A stretch of 64,000 nt of DNA from an uncultured Clostridia bacterium (GCA_934756675.1 CAKVLG010000001.1:1-64000), one strand, 5' to 3'. Numbered from the stretch's first letter, positions 16,251-26,360 are shown. Numbers and translations: made by a program. Notes: generated from the letters alone by a model not told the origin.

Positions 16251-19034
16251 TTAATTATTTTTTACAGTAGCTTTTTCTTTTACTTCAATGTCAACATGTT
16301 CTGGAACTTTGTCTTCTGTTTCAACATCTTTCCCAGGAGCAGCGTCCACGCGAAGTTTTTCGAACAGATCTCTAATTCTATCGTTAACAACAATGCTGAT
16401 GTTTGTTCTTGAATATGGACCACTGATAAAGAATGCACTACCACGAGCGTTAGATACGATTGTATCTTGCTCTTTTTCGTTAATCTGACCAGCTTTTTCA
16501 TAAAGTGCAACAAGGTCTGTAATATCTTGTGGCGCCAAGCTGAAGATTAATGAATATTGACTGGCGTTGATAATAGCCGTACTCTTTAATGCAATTTCTG
16601 GTGTACCAACAAAGTCTTTGATGTTTTGAGTAATAACGATTTGCATACCGTTATACTTACGAATACGTTTAGCTAGGTTTTTCATGAAGTCTAGCGCAAC
16701 GTCTTTCTTTGGGTCAATGAAGACGTGTGCTTCATCGATTACGACAACGACTTTTCTGTTAATCTTAAATTTAGCATTAAAGTCCTTGTTTTTAATAATT
16801 TCGTTGTTTAGCCAACGAACGATAAGCATCATTTGTGCATTTGCTATATCATTGTTATCGTTCGCAAGCAATGATTGGAAGTTAAACACAATGAAGTTTT
16901 CGTCTGCCGTTATTGTTGAATAACCGTTCCAAAGTAAACTGTTACGTCCACCTTCAGCAAACTTATTAAGATAAACTTTGATAATCTTTAAGTTGTTTCT
17001 TTGATATTCATCTGTAGCTTTGTCATACTCTTCGCCAACAAGTTCATACAAGTCTTGCATGATTGGGAATTGTTCTGGCTTTAGGTCGTTAATATCTGTT
17101 TTATCTGTGATATTGAACTTATCATAAAGTAGTTTAATACATTCGTTCAACACTTCAAGAGCATCGTTTGTGATACCATCAAGAATTGTCTTAAAGAATG
17201 ATTCCAAGAACTGCAAGTGTGTTGCAAGCGATACGTTTGTACCAGACGAGTCTTCATCTTCAAGTGATGTAACAACTTGAAGTGGGTTAATTCTACCCTC
17301 TTTAGCCGAACCTACATCGACAACCTTACCATTAAGGTTACGTGCCAAGATATCGTATTCACGTTCTGGGTCAAGAATAAATATTTTTGTATTGTCTGAT
17401 GCTAGGTGCGAAAGGATTGACTTAACACAGAATGACTTACCAGAACCTGACTTACCCATAACAACCATATTTGAGTTAACATGTTCTTTATCACGTTTAA
17501 AGAAGTCAATGAATACTGGCTCTGTTTCGGTAACACCGAAGTAAACGCCCTTAGGGTCTTGAATTTCATCTGAAACGAATGGGAACATTGCAGCAAATGA
17601 TGTACTGTTAATACCACGGTCGAATCGTTTGATGTTGTTTCTTTTCGACACGTTTGCACTAATAAAGCAGTCGATTTGTCTGCCAAACATGTCCGCATGT
17701 CTAAAGCCTTGACGCATAAGTTGCGTACGAAGAACTTTTTTGTTTTCTTCTTCAACTGTTAAGAAAATACTTGTATCAAGCAATGTTTCGTTACCAGTTT
17801 TAATAGATGCAAGCAACTCGTTAAGTGTTTCTAGGTGTTGGTCTTTTTCAAGCATTGTAGACGCTTTACCACGTTTACTTGCTTGGCTTTCCATTTCCAT
17901 AATAGCTCTATCCAAACGCTTTTCAGCTTCGTTTTGAGCAACTGGAACAAACTTTACACAAACTTTTGTTGCTGGAACACTAAAGAAGTTTCTACCCCAA
18001 GCATTTGGCACTTGAACAGGATAATCTGCAAGCATATATCCCGTTTGAGTTACGCCATTAATAACTTGCTTACTAGCAGAAAAGCTAATAGTGTCTGGAC
18101 AAATCCATTCAAGATAGTCCTTAGGATCAAGTTTTTCAACTTCTCGTTCGTCAAAGTTTGAATCATAGTAGTTTTTAAGAAAAACTGCTACTTCTTTTCT
18201 GTTTAAAACCTTACATTCAATAATGCCGTTTGTGTTACCCTGAATAGAGTCAACCATGAAGCCAATTGTCGAAAGCAAAGCTTTAACATTTTTACCAAAT
18301 ACAGCCATATAATAATGGTCTTTTTGGATTGGAAAATCTTTATCAACGTTCATCGCATCAAGCGAGTTGATTCTCGATTCAACAATTTCAATACGAGGCT
18401 TAGCTTCGGCTGGTTTTGTTGAACCGTTTTTAACGTTTTCCAAAATTTCATCACGTTTTTGAATTTCATTTTCAATGTACGAGTCCAAAACCATTGGTCT
18501 AGAAAATTTATAGAGAGCAGCAGTTTGATCTGGACTTAATACTTTGATAGCATTGTCAATCGCGTTAATATACGCATTTTGACGGCTAAGTGTTAACATA
18601 TAGAACTGAATAGGCTTAATTTCAAAAACTACGCCATAATATTCAGAATAATCGATGATACCAATGCGTTGTTCATTGAATTTATCACCTTCGTTGTTAA
18701 CTTGTTCATTGATTTTTACATAAGGCATAAGTGATTCAACACTTTTGCTTGTCGCATGCCCCATCTTTTTAAACTTTTTTACACCAAATATGTATCTAAA
18801 CATATCGCCGAGAACTTGATATGTTCGTGTTTCTGGCGAAACTGTCATGAGCATGCAAAGCCCAAGTACAAGCACAGCTAAGCCAACCACAATTTTAATA
18901 GTGTTCGAAAAGTCTGATAAAAGGTCGAGAGCAAGCAAAATAATGAAAACAAGCGCAACTAGCCCATCTGTAAGAGTATAGTTCTTAAAGAATTGGGTTT
19001 TTACTTTAGTATTTTTTGGTATAATTCTTCCCAT
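16251..19034 (-). CDS. VirB4-type ATPase with VirB3/PrgI-like N-terminus
   Basis: The energy-providing ATPase of type IV secretion, 927 aa. Residues 1-90 hold two hydrophobic helices followed by TYQVLGDMFRYIFGVKKF, as in VirB3/PrgI proteins, so the gene looks like a VirB3-VirB4 fusion. The C-terminal half is a TraC/VirB4-type P-loop ATPase: Walker A GKSGSGKS at 527-534, FILDPEREYD after it, and Walker B VVVVIDEAH at 762-770, followed by ITQNIKDF. The start has AAGGAG. It is the only VirB4 in the window and sits between two VirB6-like genes, 35-46 bp from each neighbour. Confidence in the ATPase is high and in the fusion moderate. Confidence 0.93.
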   Translation of the reverse strand: MGRIIPKNTKVKTQFFKNYTLTDGLVALVFIILLALDLLSDFSNTIKIVVGLAVLVLGLCMLMTVSPETRTYQVLGDMFRYIFGVKKFKKMGHATSKSVESLMPYVKINEQVNNEGDKFNEQRIGIIDYSEYYGVVFEIKPIQFYMLTLSRQNAYINAIDNAIKVLSPDQTAALYKFSRPMVLDSYIENEIQKRDEILENVKNGSTKPAEAKPRIEIVESRINSLDAMNVDKDFPIQKDHYYMAVFGKNVKALLSTIGFMVDSIQGNTNGIIECKVLNRKEVAVFLKNYYDSNFDEREVEKLDPKDYLEWICPDTISFSASKQVINGVTQTGYMLADYPVQVPNAWGRNFFSVPATKVCVKFVPVAQNEAEKRLDRAIMEMESQASKRGKASTMLEKDQHLETLNELLASIKTGNETLLDTSIFLTVEEENKKVLRTQLMRQGFRHADMFGRQIDCFISANVSKRNNIKRFDRGINSTSFAAMFPFVSDEIQDPKGVYFGVTETEPVFIDFFKRDKEHVNSNMVVMGKSGSGKSFCVKSILSHLASDNTKIFILDPEREYDILARNLNGKVVDVGSAKEGRINPLQVVTSLEDEDSSGTNVSLATHLQFLESFFKTILDGITNDALEVLNECIKLLYDKFNITDKTDINDLKPEQFPIMQDLYELVGEEYDKATDEYQRNNLKIIKVYLNKFAEGGRNSLLWNGYSTITADENFIVFNFQSLLANDNNDIANAQMMLIVRWLNNEIIKNKDFNAKFKINRKVVVVIDEAHVFIDPKKDVALDFMKNLAKRIRKYNGMQIVITQNIKDFVGTPEIALKSTAIINASQYSLIFSLAPQDITDLVALYEKAGQINEKEQDTIVSNARGSAFFISGPYSRTNISIVVNDRIRDLFEKLRVDAAPGKDVETEDKVPEHVDIEVKEKATVKNN

Positions 19035-19049
19035 ATTTTCTCCTTATTT

Positions 19050-19081
19050 CCACCGATTGAGCGGTGGGAGCTTTTGCTCCC
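19050..19081 (-). other. Two tandem GC-rich hairpins between operon genes
   Basis: The 46-bp gap after protein C contains CCACCG/CGGTGG (19050-19067) and GGGAGC/GCTCCC (19066-19081). The second hairpin abuts the stop codon of protein C. Neither is followed by a T-run on the reverse strand, so they look like mRNA processing or stability structures rather than terminators. Confidence 0.6.
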
Positions 19082-22000
19082 TACTCGCTTTTATCGGATG
19101 TATCCTTGTTTCGGTTAGTTTTTATTCTCTCTACGTCATGTTGTTGTTTAATCTTGTTTAAATCGCTTTCAAGTTCTTTTAATCTTGCACGGTCACGAGC
19201 TATTGCAGTCTTAAACTCAACATTGCGTCCATGAGCTTCTTTTAACTTCTTGTTCATTTTGTCGATTTCTTGTTTTTCGCTTGCGCTCTTTGCTCTTTGT
19301 TCGGCTTCAAGCTTCTCGACAGCTTCTCTTACCGCTTGGTCAACTTTCTCTTGACGAAGTCGGCTTCTTTCTGCAACTCTGGCACCAGATCTACCTCTTG
19401 TTTCAATTGTCTGTTTTCTTCTTGCACCAACATTTCTTTCGACCTCACGATCGTATGCTCTCTTATGCTTACGAGTATTTGCAAATGTCACAGCTTTAGC
19501 AGCAGCACCAACCTTTTCACCAACGAACTTAACACCTCTAAATGTCATAGGAATTAATCCGCCGGTTTTCTTTTTAGCTTCGTTTTGGAGTTTTGCTGAT
19601 TCTTTTGCAGCATCGACAGCTTCTTTCTTAAGCTTTTCAACTTCATCTTTTGGCAAGCCATTCTTTTGACCGTCTAAGAACTTCTTAGCGGCATCTCTTG
19701 CCTTTGTTTCTGCAGCGGCAGCTTGCTTTTTGACGTCTGTGTTATCGCGTACGTAGAACAATCCAGATTCTTTACCTATTTCATTAGCAACTTCGCCTGC
19801 AAATTTAGCAACCTTAACAGAATTCTTAGCAAACTTAGTATTGACAAATCCCATTGTTCCGCCAGCACTTCTACGTGCTACTTCATCTTGCCAGTTAACA
19901 ACTTGTTTTTCTTGTTTTTGAATACCTTTGCCGTTTTTCTTTTCGAGCTGGTCAACTTTGGCTTGAGCTTTGTCGATGGCATTTTGTCTTTTAATGTTGG
20001 ATTTATTTTCTTTGTTATACTTCGCTTCGGCAGCGTTGCGTCTTGTTGTCAAGTTTTCAAGTCTTTTCTTACCAGCGCCCTCAGCTCTTGCCTTATTAAG
20101 TTCTTTGTTCAATCTATCAAGTTCGCTGCGGTCAGCTGCCCTTGTTGGAGTGCTCTTAGCACTTTCAAGCTCAACTTTTGCTTTTTTGATTGGGTCTTTT
20201 AGTTTAGTAAGTTTTTCTTCTGCCTTGGTTTGTTTTGCCTTAGCCTTTTCGACATCTTTTTCTGTTGCTGTACGTTTGATACCAGACGCTACAATATTAG
20301 CACCACGTTGAACACCTTGTGAGATCTTGTATCCAGTAGCTCTAAGGCCATTTCTTATGCCACGAGATGCAAATGGAATAAATCCAAGTTTTCCAGATTC
20401 AGCACGAACTAATGCTTTTTCTTTCTTATTAACTACTTCTTGTTGTTTTTCGTATGCTTTTGAGTTCGGATCGAGAGTTGCAAGTTTTTCTTTTGCAGCA
20501 TCTAGTTTGTCTTTACGTTTTGCAATATCGTTCTTATTCGCTTTTCTATATATAAGGTCTTTTGCACCACCGAATAAGAAGTTAATGCCGTGACGATGTT
20601 GGATACCTTCCTTTTCATCTTGGACAAACTGTTGATACTTCTCTATCTGTTTATCTGTCTTTCTATTTAAATAGTTGTTCCTTGCAGTTTGTCTAAGAAC
20701 ACTTTGACGGGTATCAAATTCATCAAGAGCTTTCTTCATAACATTGTCGTTAAACATATCTTTTTCGTCAATTTGATCAGCATGTGTCTTGTTGTAATGT
20801 TTAACAGCAGCTTGCCTATATTCTGTATCATTCTTTTTCTTGTCTATAATTTTGTCGTCTTCCGATGCGGTCTCGTTATGTTTATCGTAAACAGGGCGAC
20901 GTACAAATGTGAATGTGCCTGTGTTATTATCGCGTTTTTCTTGGAGTTTTTGAAGTTTCTTTTCCCAATGCGATAATGTTTGTGAAGAAGGTTTAACCGC
21001 TATATGTCCGCTATAAATACCCGAACCTCTTGCGTACTCACGTGAAGCTTCTGCGTATGCTCTAGCTCTTTCAGCTTGAGTTTTAGCATCTGCAGCTGCA
21101 CTGCTTGCATTTTCATCATTGCCACCTTTACCACTTCCACCACCAGGTTTGTCTGGATCATCGTCTGGTTTGTCGTCATCTGGTTTCTTATCTTCTGTAG
21201 GAGTTTCTGTTTTTGATTCTGTTGGAGATTCTGGTTTTACCTCGGTTGGAGGTTCTGGCTCGGTAGATGTTTTGTCTGTTTCATCTTTTTCACTTTCTGC
21301 ACTTGCAGGTTGCTCTTTAGCAGCTTGTTCTGCTTCAACATTATTCTTTTCTTCTGCAATTTTTACTGAAGATCTTGCATTTTCGGCATCTTTTTCGCCT
21401 TCTTGAACATCTTTATTCTCATTATTCTTTGACTCTGCCTTTTCTTTATCTGCATTTTCAACAGAGTTTACATCAAGGTCAGAGTTATTTGAGCCATCGG
21501 CTCTTGTGTCATCTTTTGCAGGTTTATCACCAGTTTCACCAGTTGTATCTGCATTTTCTGCGGTTTTTTCACCCGTTTCGGTATCAGATTCACCAGTTTT
21601 TTCTTTGTTTTCTGCATTTTTATCTGCTTCAGACTTAACTTCTGTAGTTTTTTCACTAGTTTCTGTCTTTTCGGCTGCAGTTTCGCTTGTAACGACTTCT
21701 GCACCTTCGTCGGCGTCCTTACCTTCCCCAGCATTTTCTTTATCAGCGCCAGTAATTCCGTCAACACCCTTTTCAGAAGGTTCGCCAAGACCATGAGTTG
21801 CGTCGTCTTCGTCATGGAATGTTTTGTCTAAGCCTTCTTCAAGTTTATCGGCAGCCATTCTTACACCTTCCCTAACAGCACCAGCAACACCACCTGTTGC
21901 AGCAGCTTCTGTAACTCTTTCTTCTTCTGAACTTGTTCCAGAACCACCTGCGCCTGATGTACTTCCACTTGCCGATGCACCCATCTTGTCGCCTTTGTTC

Positions 22001-25000
22001 ATCATCTTGTCGCCAGCTTCCATAGATGCGCTGCCAGCTTCGGCCGAGCCATTATTTTTTGGATGTTTTTTCTTATATTCATTTATAAATGCAGATCCAG
22101 GGACAAACCCCCACATTGCTGACGGAAGATTCTTTATCTTCTCGCCTGCTTCCATCATCTTTTTACCACTTACCCAACCGCTAACATCACCGGCAACTTG
22201 TTTAGAATTAGATTTAACTAGTTTACTAACAGTTTCGCCTTTCATTGACATGTCTTCGCCACCAACAAGCTTCGAAATAAGTTGAGGAGCTGTTTGCAAC
22301 ATTGTGAATGCAACTAATACAAATATAATATATACAATTTGGTTTAACACCGCTGCACTGCCAGATAACAATCTACCAATGCCTGACGTCATACGTGCCA
22401 TGTCTTCTGCATTAAATAGTTTGGACGCTTTTCGTATTGGATCCAGCAATATGAAGAAGAAATTTAACCCTATCATAATGCCATATGTTCCAAGAATTTT
22501 CTTTATCAGTTCATCTTTCCAATTTTTAAACTTATCTGCACCACTATCTAATGGATACATAGCAGCAATACCTGGCATTACTAAATAATATAGTGTGATT
22601 TCGTAAATACGAGAAATCAATCCCCAAACAGCAACACCAAGTGTTTTGAATAACAATGCGCACGCAAATACTAAAATCAAATAATCAAGATTTATGTGTG
22701 CATACATTGTTCCCATGTTTGGTCCATCTGAACCAAAGTTGTAATCCAAATAAAATTCACCATTTGCAAACGATTCAACAATTGTAGCTTGCGATGCACT
22801 GTGACAATCAAAAAATCCTATTTTAAGTCTAAACACAGCATCTTTATTAAAGATATTAATAACATTGAAATAAAAGTCGAATTTTGCTATACCAGCTGTT
22901 GGTCTTTCGTTAATGAAGTGAATGTTAACCGAAATATCTTTGAAGTAAGCAATAGCATCGGTATAAGCACCACTACCGCTAAATGTTTTTAATTTTACGT
23001 ACTGAGCATATTCTTTATCTTCATAAACAGAGTAAAGATAGTCATTATGTTTTGAATTATTTGGATTTAATGCAGCTTCAATTATATCAGCATCTGTCAA
23101 ACCATTACGTTCCACATAGTTACTAAACTTTAATTTACTATGAATATCACCAGTAAATCGAATAAATCTATCATTCTTGTCAAGCACAAGTGTTATGTTT
23201 TGTACTGCATCCTTATCATAGATTACCAAGAATTTTTCGGTACTCATAGGAGTAGTAGGACTATATGACTTGTCGTTGTAGTCGTATTTATAATATATAT
23301 TGTTAACTCTAAACGTAAAGTAGTCGTAATAATCTACAGTAATAGCATAGGCATTTATTCCTTTTGAAGTTGGTTGGTAGATTGAACTACCAGCACTTTT
23401 GCTAAGAGTTCCATAATAATTCGAACCATATTCATATCCAGAAAACCTTACAACCACAGAACCATCATTCAGAACCTTTTGGAAATTCATATCATAAAAG
23501 TTAATTTTCACCCTTTTATCATCTGTGCTTACATAACTTCCAAATGAACCGTCATTTTTCATGTAATATTTGGTTGTGTCGGTTGTGCCTACTTTGTAAT
23601 AATAATAGTAGTAATCTGAACATTTTACAACTGATAATTCATTATTTGTATCTGATGGATTATAACGTAAATAAAAGAAATAAGAGTTTTCATTAGTCGT
23701 ATTTTTATTAACAGTAACCATGAATCCAAACAATGTGCATCCTGTTTCATCAGTTATAGCATATCTAGTTGGTTCATAATAATTTCCAGATTCGTGTTTA
23801 AATACCTCTTTAAATGGATTTAGTTCGCCCTTTATACCAACTCTAGTATAAACTTTCTTCTGAATAACATTACCATTAGTGTCTTTCTTAGGGTTTCCGC
23901 TTTCATCAAGCTCATCTTCCATATGAAATTCATCTTCTAGTGCCAACTCTGCACCGTTTGGAGATACCCATTTATAAGTACTACCACTTGTTCCACTTTC
24001 CATGTAACCTTTGCTTAAATCAACTGACTTAATATCAGCACCAGATCCTGTTACTAACTCTAGGAAATACTCTGCCTTTTCACCACTTACCTCTGCATAA
24101 TATTTATCGCCCGCTTTAATTTCGTTTAACGAGTTATCAGTTTTTTCGGTCAATTTTGTGTCAGACGCAATATATGTTGGATAACCAGCAGAAGCGGGGC
24201 CATTTGTGTATCCTTCTTTAAATCCACCACGAGCCACAATCAAACCTTGGTAAGAAGATCCTAAGTTTTCTGACTCGAAATAGTAATTTTCATCAAAGTT
24301 CACGCCGCCAGGTGTTTTTATTGTTACCTTTTGGTTGGTATTAGCAATAACTGGAATATATCTTGCAGATCCCGTACTATAATCGGTGTAACACATAATG
24401 TAAATTGAACCACCAAGTTCATCTGTACTTTGACCAATCATTGAAGGTTTATAAACAACATATCCACTGTTTGAATATTCAACAACAAACTTTTTAGTTG
24501 AGATAAAGTCTGGAGCGCGGAATTTGTTAAAATTACCAGTAGTAGCAACTTTATCCCAGTCAATCTGTTGATTTGTGATATCAACGATTGTTGCCGATGT
24601 GCAATTTTGCACCATATAGTCAATAAAGTCACCCATTACCTTGTATTCATCTGTAAGAGCGACAAGTCCATTTTTACCACCATCATAGAACTTAGACCAT
24701 TCAGCACTATTTGTATATGTTTTTGCAGAATTATAACTGATACCACTAGCAGCAACAAACCTTGTTGTTGTTGAAGTTGTTGATTGCCCAAAATTCCAAA
24801 CTTGGGTCAAGTATTCGTTATACTTCCAGCTGTTATACATAGCACTGATAATTTCATCACCAGAATGCCCAGCATTGATTTTTTGGTTAAAATAATCGTT
24901 GACAATAGTATATCCAGCAACTTTTTCGATGTAATATCTTATAAGTGCATGATTTTGTTCTTTCGTGTCGCCATTTGTAGCACTGCCGGTATAAGTTCTC

Positions 25001-25905
25001 CAGAAGAACTTTGTTCCAGTTTCCGCTGTAACACCACTAAAGACAATACCACTTACGCGGTTACCCGAGCCGAAACTCATAGGGCTATCTACAGGTACTG
25101 TTGTGTCGATAGAGATTTTTTTATTAAATCCATTAGTAACTGCTTCATCATAACTAGCCGTGATACAATCTTCGTCGTATGTTGGTACTGTTTGCGCAAA
25201 TAAACCAGTTCCAATAGTTTCACGTTTAAACCAACCATCTTTGTAATACAACGTCACTTTTGTGGCAGTCGCATACCTAGTATTGTCATTGACATACATT
25301 TTATATTTGTTTGCGTTATATGCTGAACCAACAAACACTTGCCCACCAAGAGTGATATTGTTATTTAAGGAAAAAGCGTTAACAACGCCTTGAAGAACAG
25401 CATTTGATGCCATGATACCAACAGTCATAAGAATTGGCACCATGATTACCATGAAAATTGCTTTGAATGAACGTGTAAAAATCGTCTTTTTGCTATTATC
25501 TGTTCCGTTTGCTGCAAAGCTGTATTCACTTTTGATAATTGCAATGATCGTGAAGACAATGAGTAATACTACAAATATACCAATCATATATCTGAACACA
25601 CGTTGAACTTGCTTGTTCTGCAAGAACCTAAAAATTATATCGTGGTCAGCATAATTGTCTGTGGTTACCTTTGACGTTCCCCAATAATCAAGACCAACCA
25701 ACCTTTTTACAAAATATTGAAGAAGGTCAATAATGTTAAGAACAAACTTCAAAATATGGTAAACAAGCCACACAAATCCATTTAAAATAGCACAAAGGAA
25801 CGAAATGAAACCTTCGGCAATTTTTGTCCAAAATGTATAAGATTTTTTTGTCTGCATTTGGGCAGACATAAAATTCGCTATTTTTAACATTGTAGCATTT
25901 ACCAT
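19081..25905 (-). CDS. VirB6/TrbL-like giant membrane protein C with long cytoplasmic tail
   Basis: 2274 aa, first gene of the secretion operon. Helices lie at about 30-65, 105-125 and 148-170, with a predicted extracellular region at about 180-1070 and a second helix cluster at about 1075-1215. About 1060 cytoplasmic residues follow: a Glu/Thr/Pro-rich segment (about 1310-1600), then Lys/Glu/Ala-rich coiled-coil-like stretches broken by short hydrophobic patches such as LGFIPFASRGIRNG and GGLIPMTFRGVKFVG. The scaffold motifs VLLIVFTIIAIIKSEY and LGGQVFVGSAYNANKYKMY match proteins A and B. The start follows GAGGAT. The tail could scaffold substrates or the ATPases; that is speculation. Confidence 0.65.
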   Translation of the reverse strand: MVNATMLKIANFMSAQMQTKKSYTFWTKIAEGFISFLCAILNGFVWLVYHILKFVLNIIDLLQYFVKRLVGLDYWGTSKVTTDNYADHDIIFRFLQNKQVQRVFRYMIGIFVVLLIVFTIIAIIKSEYSFAANGTDNSKKTIFTRSFKAIFMVIMVPILMTVGIMASNAVLQGVVNAFSLNNNITLGGQVFVGSAYNANKYKMYVNDNTRYATATKVTLYYKDGWFKRETIGTGLFAQTVPTYDEDCITASYDEAVTNGFNKKISIDTTVPVDSPMSFGSGNRVSGIVFSGVTAETGTKFFWRTYTGSATNGDTKEQNHALIRYYIEKVAGYTIVNDYFNQKINAGHSGDEIISAMYNSWKYNEYLTQVWNFGQSTTSTTTRFVAASGISYNSAKTYTNSAEWSKFYDGGKNGLVALTDEYKVMGDFIDYMVQNCTSATIVDITNQQIDWDKVATTGNFNKFRAPDFISTKKFVVEYSNSGYVVYKPSMIGQSTDELGGSIYIMCYTDYSTGSARYIPVIANTNQKVTIKTPGGVNFDENYYFESENLGSSYQGLIVARGGFKEGYTNGPASAGYPTYIASDTKLTEKTDNSLNEIKAGDKYYAEVSGEKAEYFLELVTGSGADIKSVDLSKGYMESGTSGSTYKWVSPNGAELALEDEFHMEDELDESGNPKKDTNGNVIQKKVYTRVGIKGELNPFKEVFKHESGNYYEPTRYAITDETGCTLFGFMVTVNKNTTNENSYFFYLRYNPSDTNNELSVVKCSDYYYYYYKVGTTDTTKYYMKNDGSFGSYVSTDDKRVKINFYDMNFQKVLNDGSVVVRFSGYEYGSNYYGTLSKSAGSSIYQPTSKGINAYAITVDYYDYFTFRVNNIYYKYDYNDKSYSPTTPMSTEKFLVIYDKDAVQNITLVLDKNDRFIRFTGDIHSKLKFSNYVERNGLTDADIIEAALNPNNSKHNDYLYSVYEDKEYAQYVKLKTFSGSGAYTDAIAYFKDISVNIHFINERPTAGIAKFDFYFNVINIFNKDAVFRLKIGFFDCHSASQATIVESFANGEFYLDYNFGSDGPNMGTMYAHINLDYLILVFACALLFKTLGVAVWGLISRIYEITLYYLVMPGIAAMYPLDSGADKFKNWKDELIKKILGTYGIMIGLNFFFILLDPIRKASKLFNAEDMARMTSGIGRLLSGSAAVLNQIVYIIFVLVAFTMLQTAPQLISKLVGGEDMSMKGETVSKLVKSNSKQVAGDVSGWVSGKKMMEAGEKIKNLPSAMWGFVPGSAFINEYKKKHPKNNGSAEAGSASMEAGDKMMNKGDKMGASASGSTSGAGGSGTSSEEERVTEAAATGGVAGAVREGVRMAADKLEEGLDKTFHDEDDATHGLGEPSEKGVDGITGADKENAGEGKDADEGAEVVTSETAAEKTETSEKTTEVKSEADKNAENKEKTGESDTETGEKTAENADTTGETGDKPAKDDTRADGSNNSDLDVNSVENADKEKAESKNNENKDVQEGEKDAENARSSVKIAEEKNNVEAEQAAKEQPASAESEKDETDKTSTEPEPPTEVKPESPTESKTETPTEDKKPDDDKPDDDPDKPGGGSGKGGNDENASSAAADAKTQAERARAYAEASREYARGSGIYSGHIAVKPSSQTLSHWEKKLQKLQEKRDNNTGTFTFVRRPVYDKHNETASEDDKIIDKKKNDTEYRQAAVKHYNKTHADQIDEKDMFNDNVMKKALDEFDTRQSVLRQTARNNYLNRKTDKQIEKYQQFVQDEKEGIQHRHGINFLFGGAKDLIYRKANKNDIAKRKDKLDAAKEKLATLDPNSKAYEKQQEVVNKKEKALVRAESGKLGFIPFASRGIRNGLRATGYKISQGVQRGANIVASGIKRTATEKDVEKAKAKQTKAEEKLTKLKDPIKKAKVELESAKSTPTRAADRSELDRLNKELNKARAEGAGKKRLENLTTRRNAAEAKYNKENKSNIKRQNAIDKAQAKVDQLEKKNGKGIQKQEKQVVNWQDEVARRSAGGTMGFVNTKFAKNSVKVAKFAGEVANEIGKESGLFYVRDNTDVKKQAAAAETKARDAAKKFLDGQKNGLPKDEVEKLKKEAVDAAKESAKLQNEAKKKTGGLIPMTFRGVKFVGEKVGAAAKAVTFANTRKHKRAYDREVERNVGARRKQTIETRGRSGARVAERSRLRQEKVDQAVREAVEKLEAEQRAKSASEKQEIDKMNKKLKEAHGRNVEFKTAIARDRARLKELESDLNKIKQQHDVERIKTNRNKDTSDKSE

Positions 25906-25971
25906 TAGTTTATCCTCTTTATATTTTTTCTTAGTATTTGTGGTTTTTTAATTTGTTTTCACTTTTCGCGT

Positions 25972-25999
25972 ATAATAGACAAAATGCGCGAGATATTAA
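25972..25999 (-). promoter_or_regulatory. Promoter of the secretion operon
   Basis: Reverse strand TTAATA (25994-25999), 16-bp spacer, TATTAT (25972-25977), giving a leader of about 60 nt before the start of protein C. The spacer contains the inverted pair TCGCG/CGCGA. Confidence 0.5.
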
Positions 26000-26018
26000 T
26001 ATATATAATATATATTAA
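25996..26018. promoter_or_regulatory. AT palindrome overlapping the operon promoter
   Basis: A 23-bp near-perfect palindrome, TTAATATATAT-A-ATATATATTAA, overlaps the -35 region of the operon promoter. It is a candidate operator or bending site. In DNA this AT-rich it could also be chance. Confidence 0.35.
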
Positions 26019-26028
26019 CATAATAAAA

Positions 26029-26059
26029 AAAAATCGCCAAATAAAAACAAGCGATTTTT
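26029..26059 (-). terminator. Terminator-like hairpin upstream of the operon promoter
   Basis: AAAAATCGC/GCGATTTTT with a T-run on the reverse strand. It would stop leftward transcripts from reaching the operon promoter. The surrounding 26060-26320 is extremely AT-rich, with no reading frame or clear promoter that I can support. Confidence 0.5.
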
Positions 26060-26321
26060 ATAAAAATTTAATATTTTTACTCGTGATTTTTAATTTTTGT
26101 TTTCTGGTTTACTTAACAAAATAAAAATTTAAATATAATTGTATTTTTTAAACAATTTTTAGCAATAAAATACATTTTTGTTTTATTTAACTATTTTACT
26201 CTATCTCTGTTTTCTACACTAAAATTTGTCACATTCTATTCACAAATTTTTCAGTAAAAACACTCATATTTTGTCATATTTATTTTCAATAATTATTGCA
26301 TTTATTCCCAACTTTAGCCAT

Positions 26322-26350
26322 AAAAAAACCGCCCTTTCAGGCGGATTTTT
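26322..26350 (-). terminator. Terminator after the first pilin-like gene
   Basis: CCGCC/GGCGG hairpin flanked by A and T runs, 11 bp beyond the stop codon at 26361. It makes that gene a single-gene transcript. Confidence 0.85.
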
Positions 26351-26360
26351 TAGTGTCAGA

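Noticed and set aside
21119..22285. Rightward Ser/Pro-rich reading frames opposite protein C
   Set aside because: Mirror frames of the acidic and Thr/Pro-rich coding region; no ribosome site or independent support.
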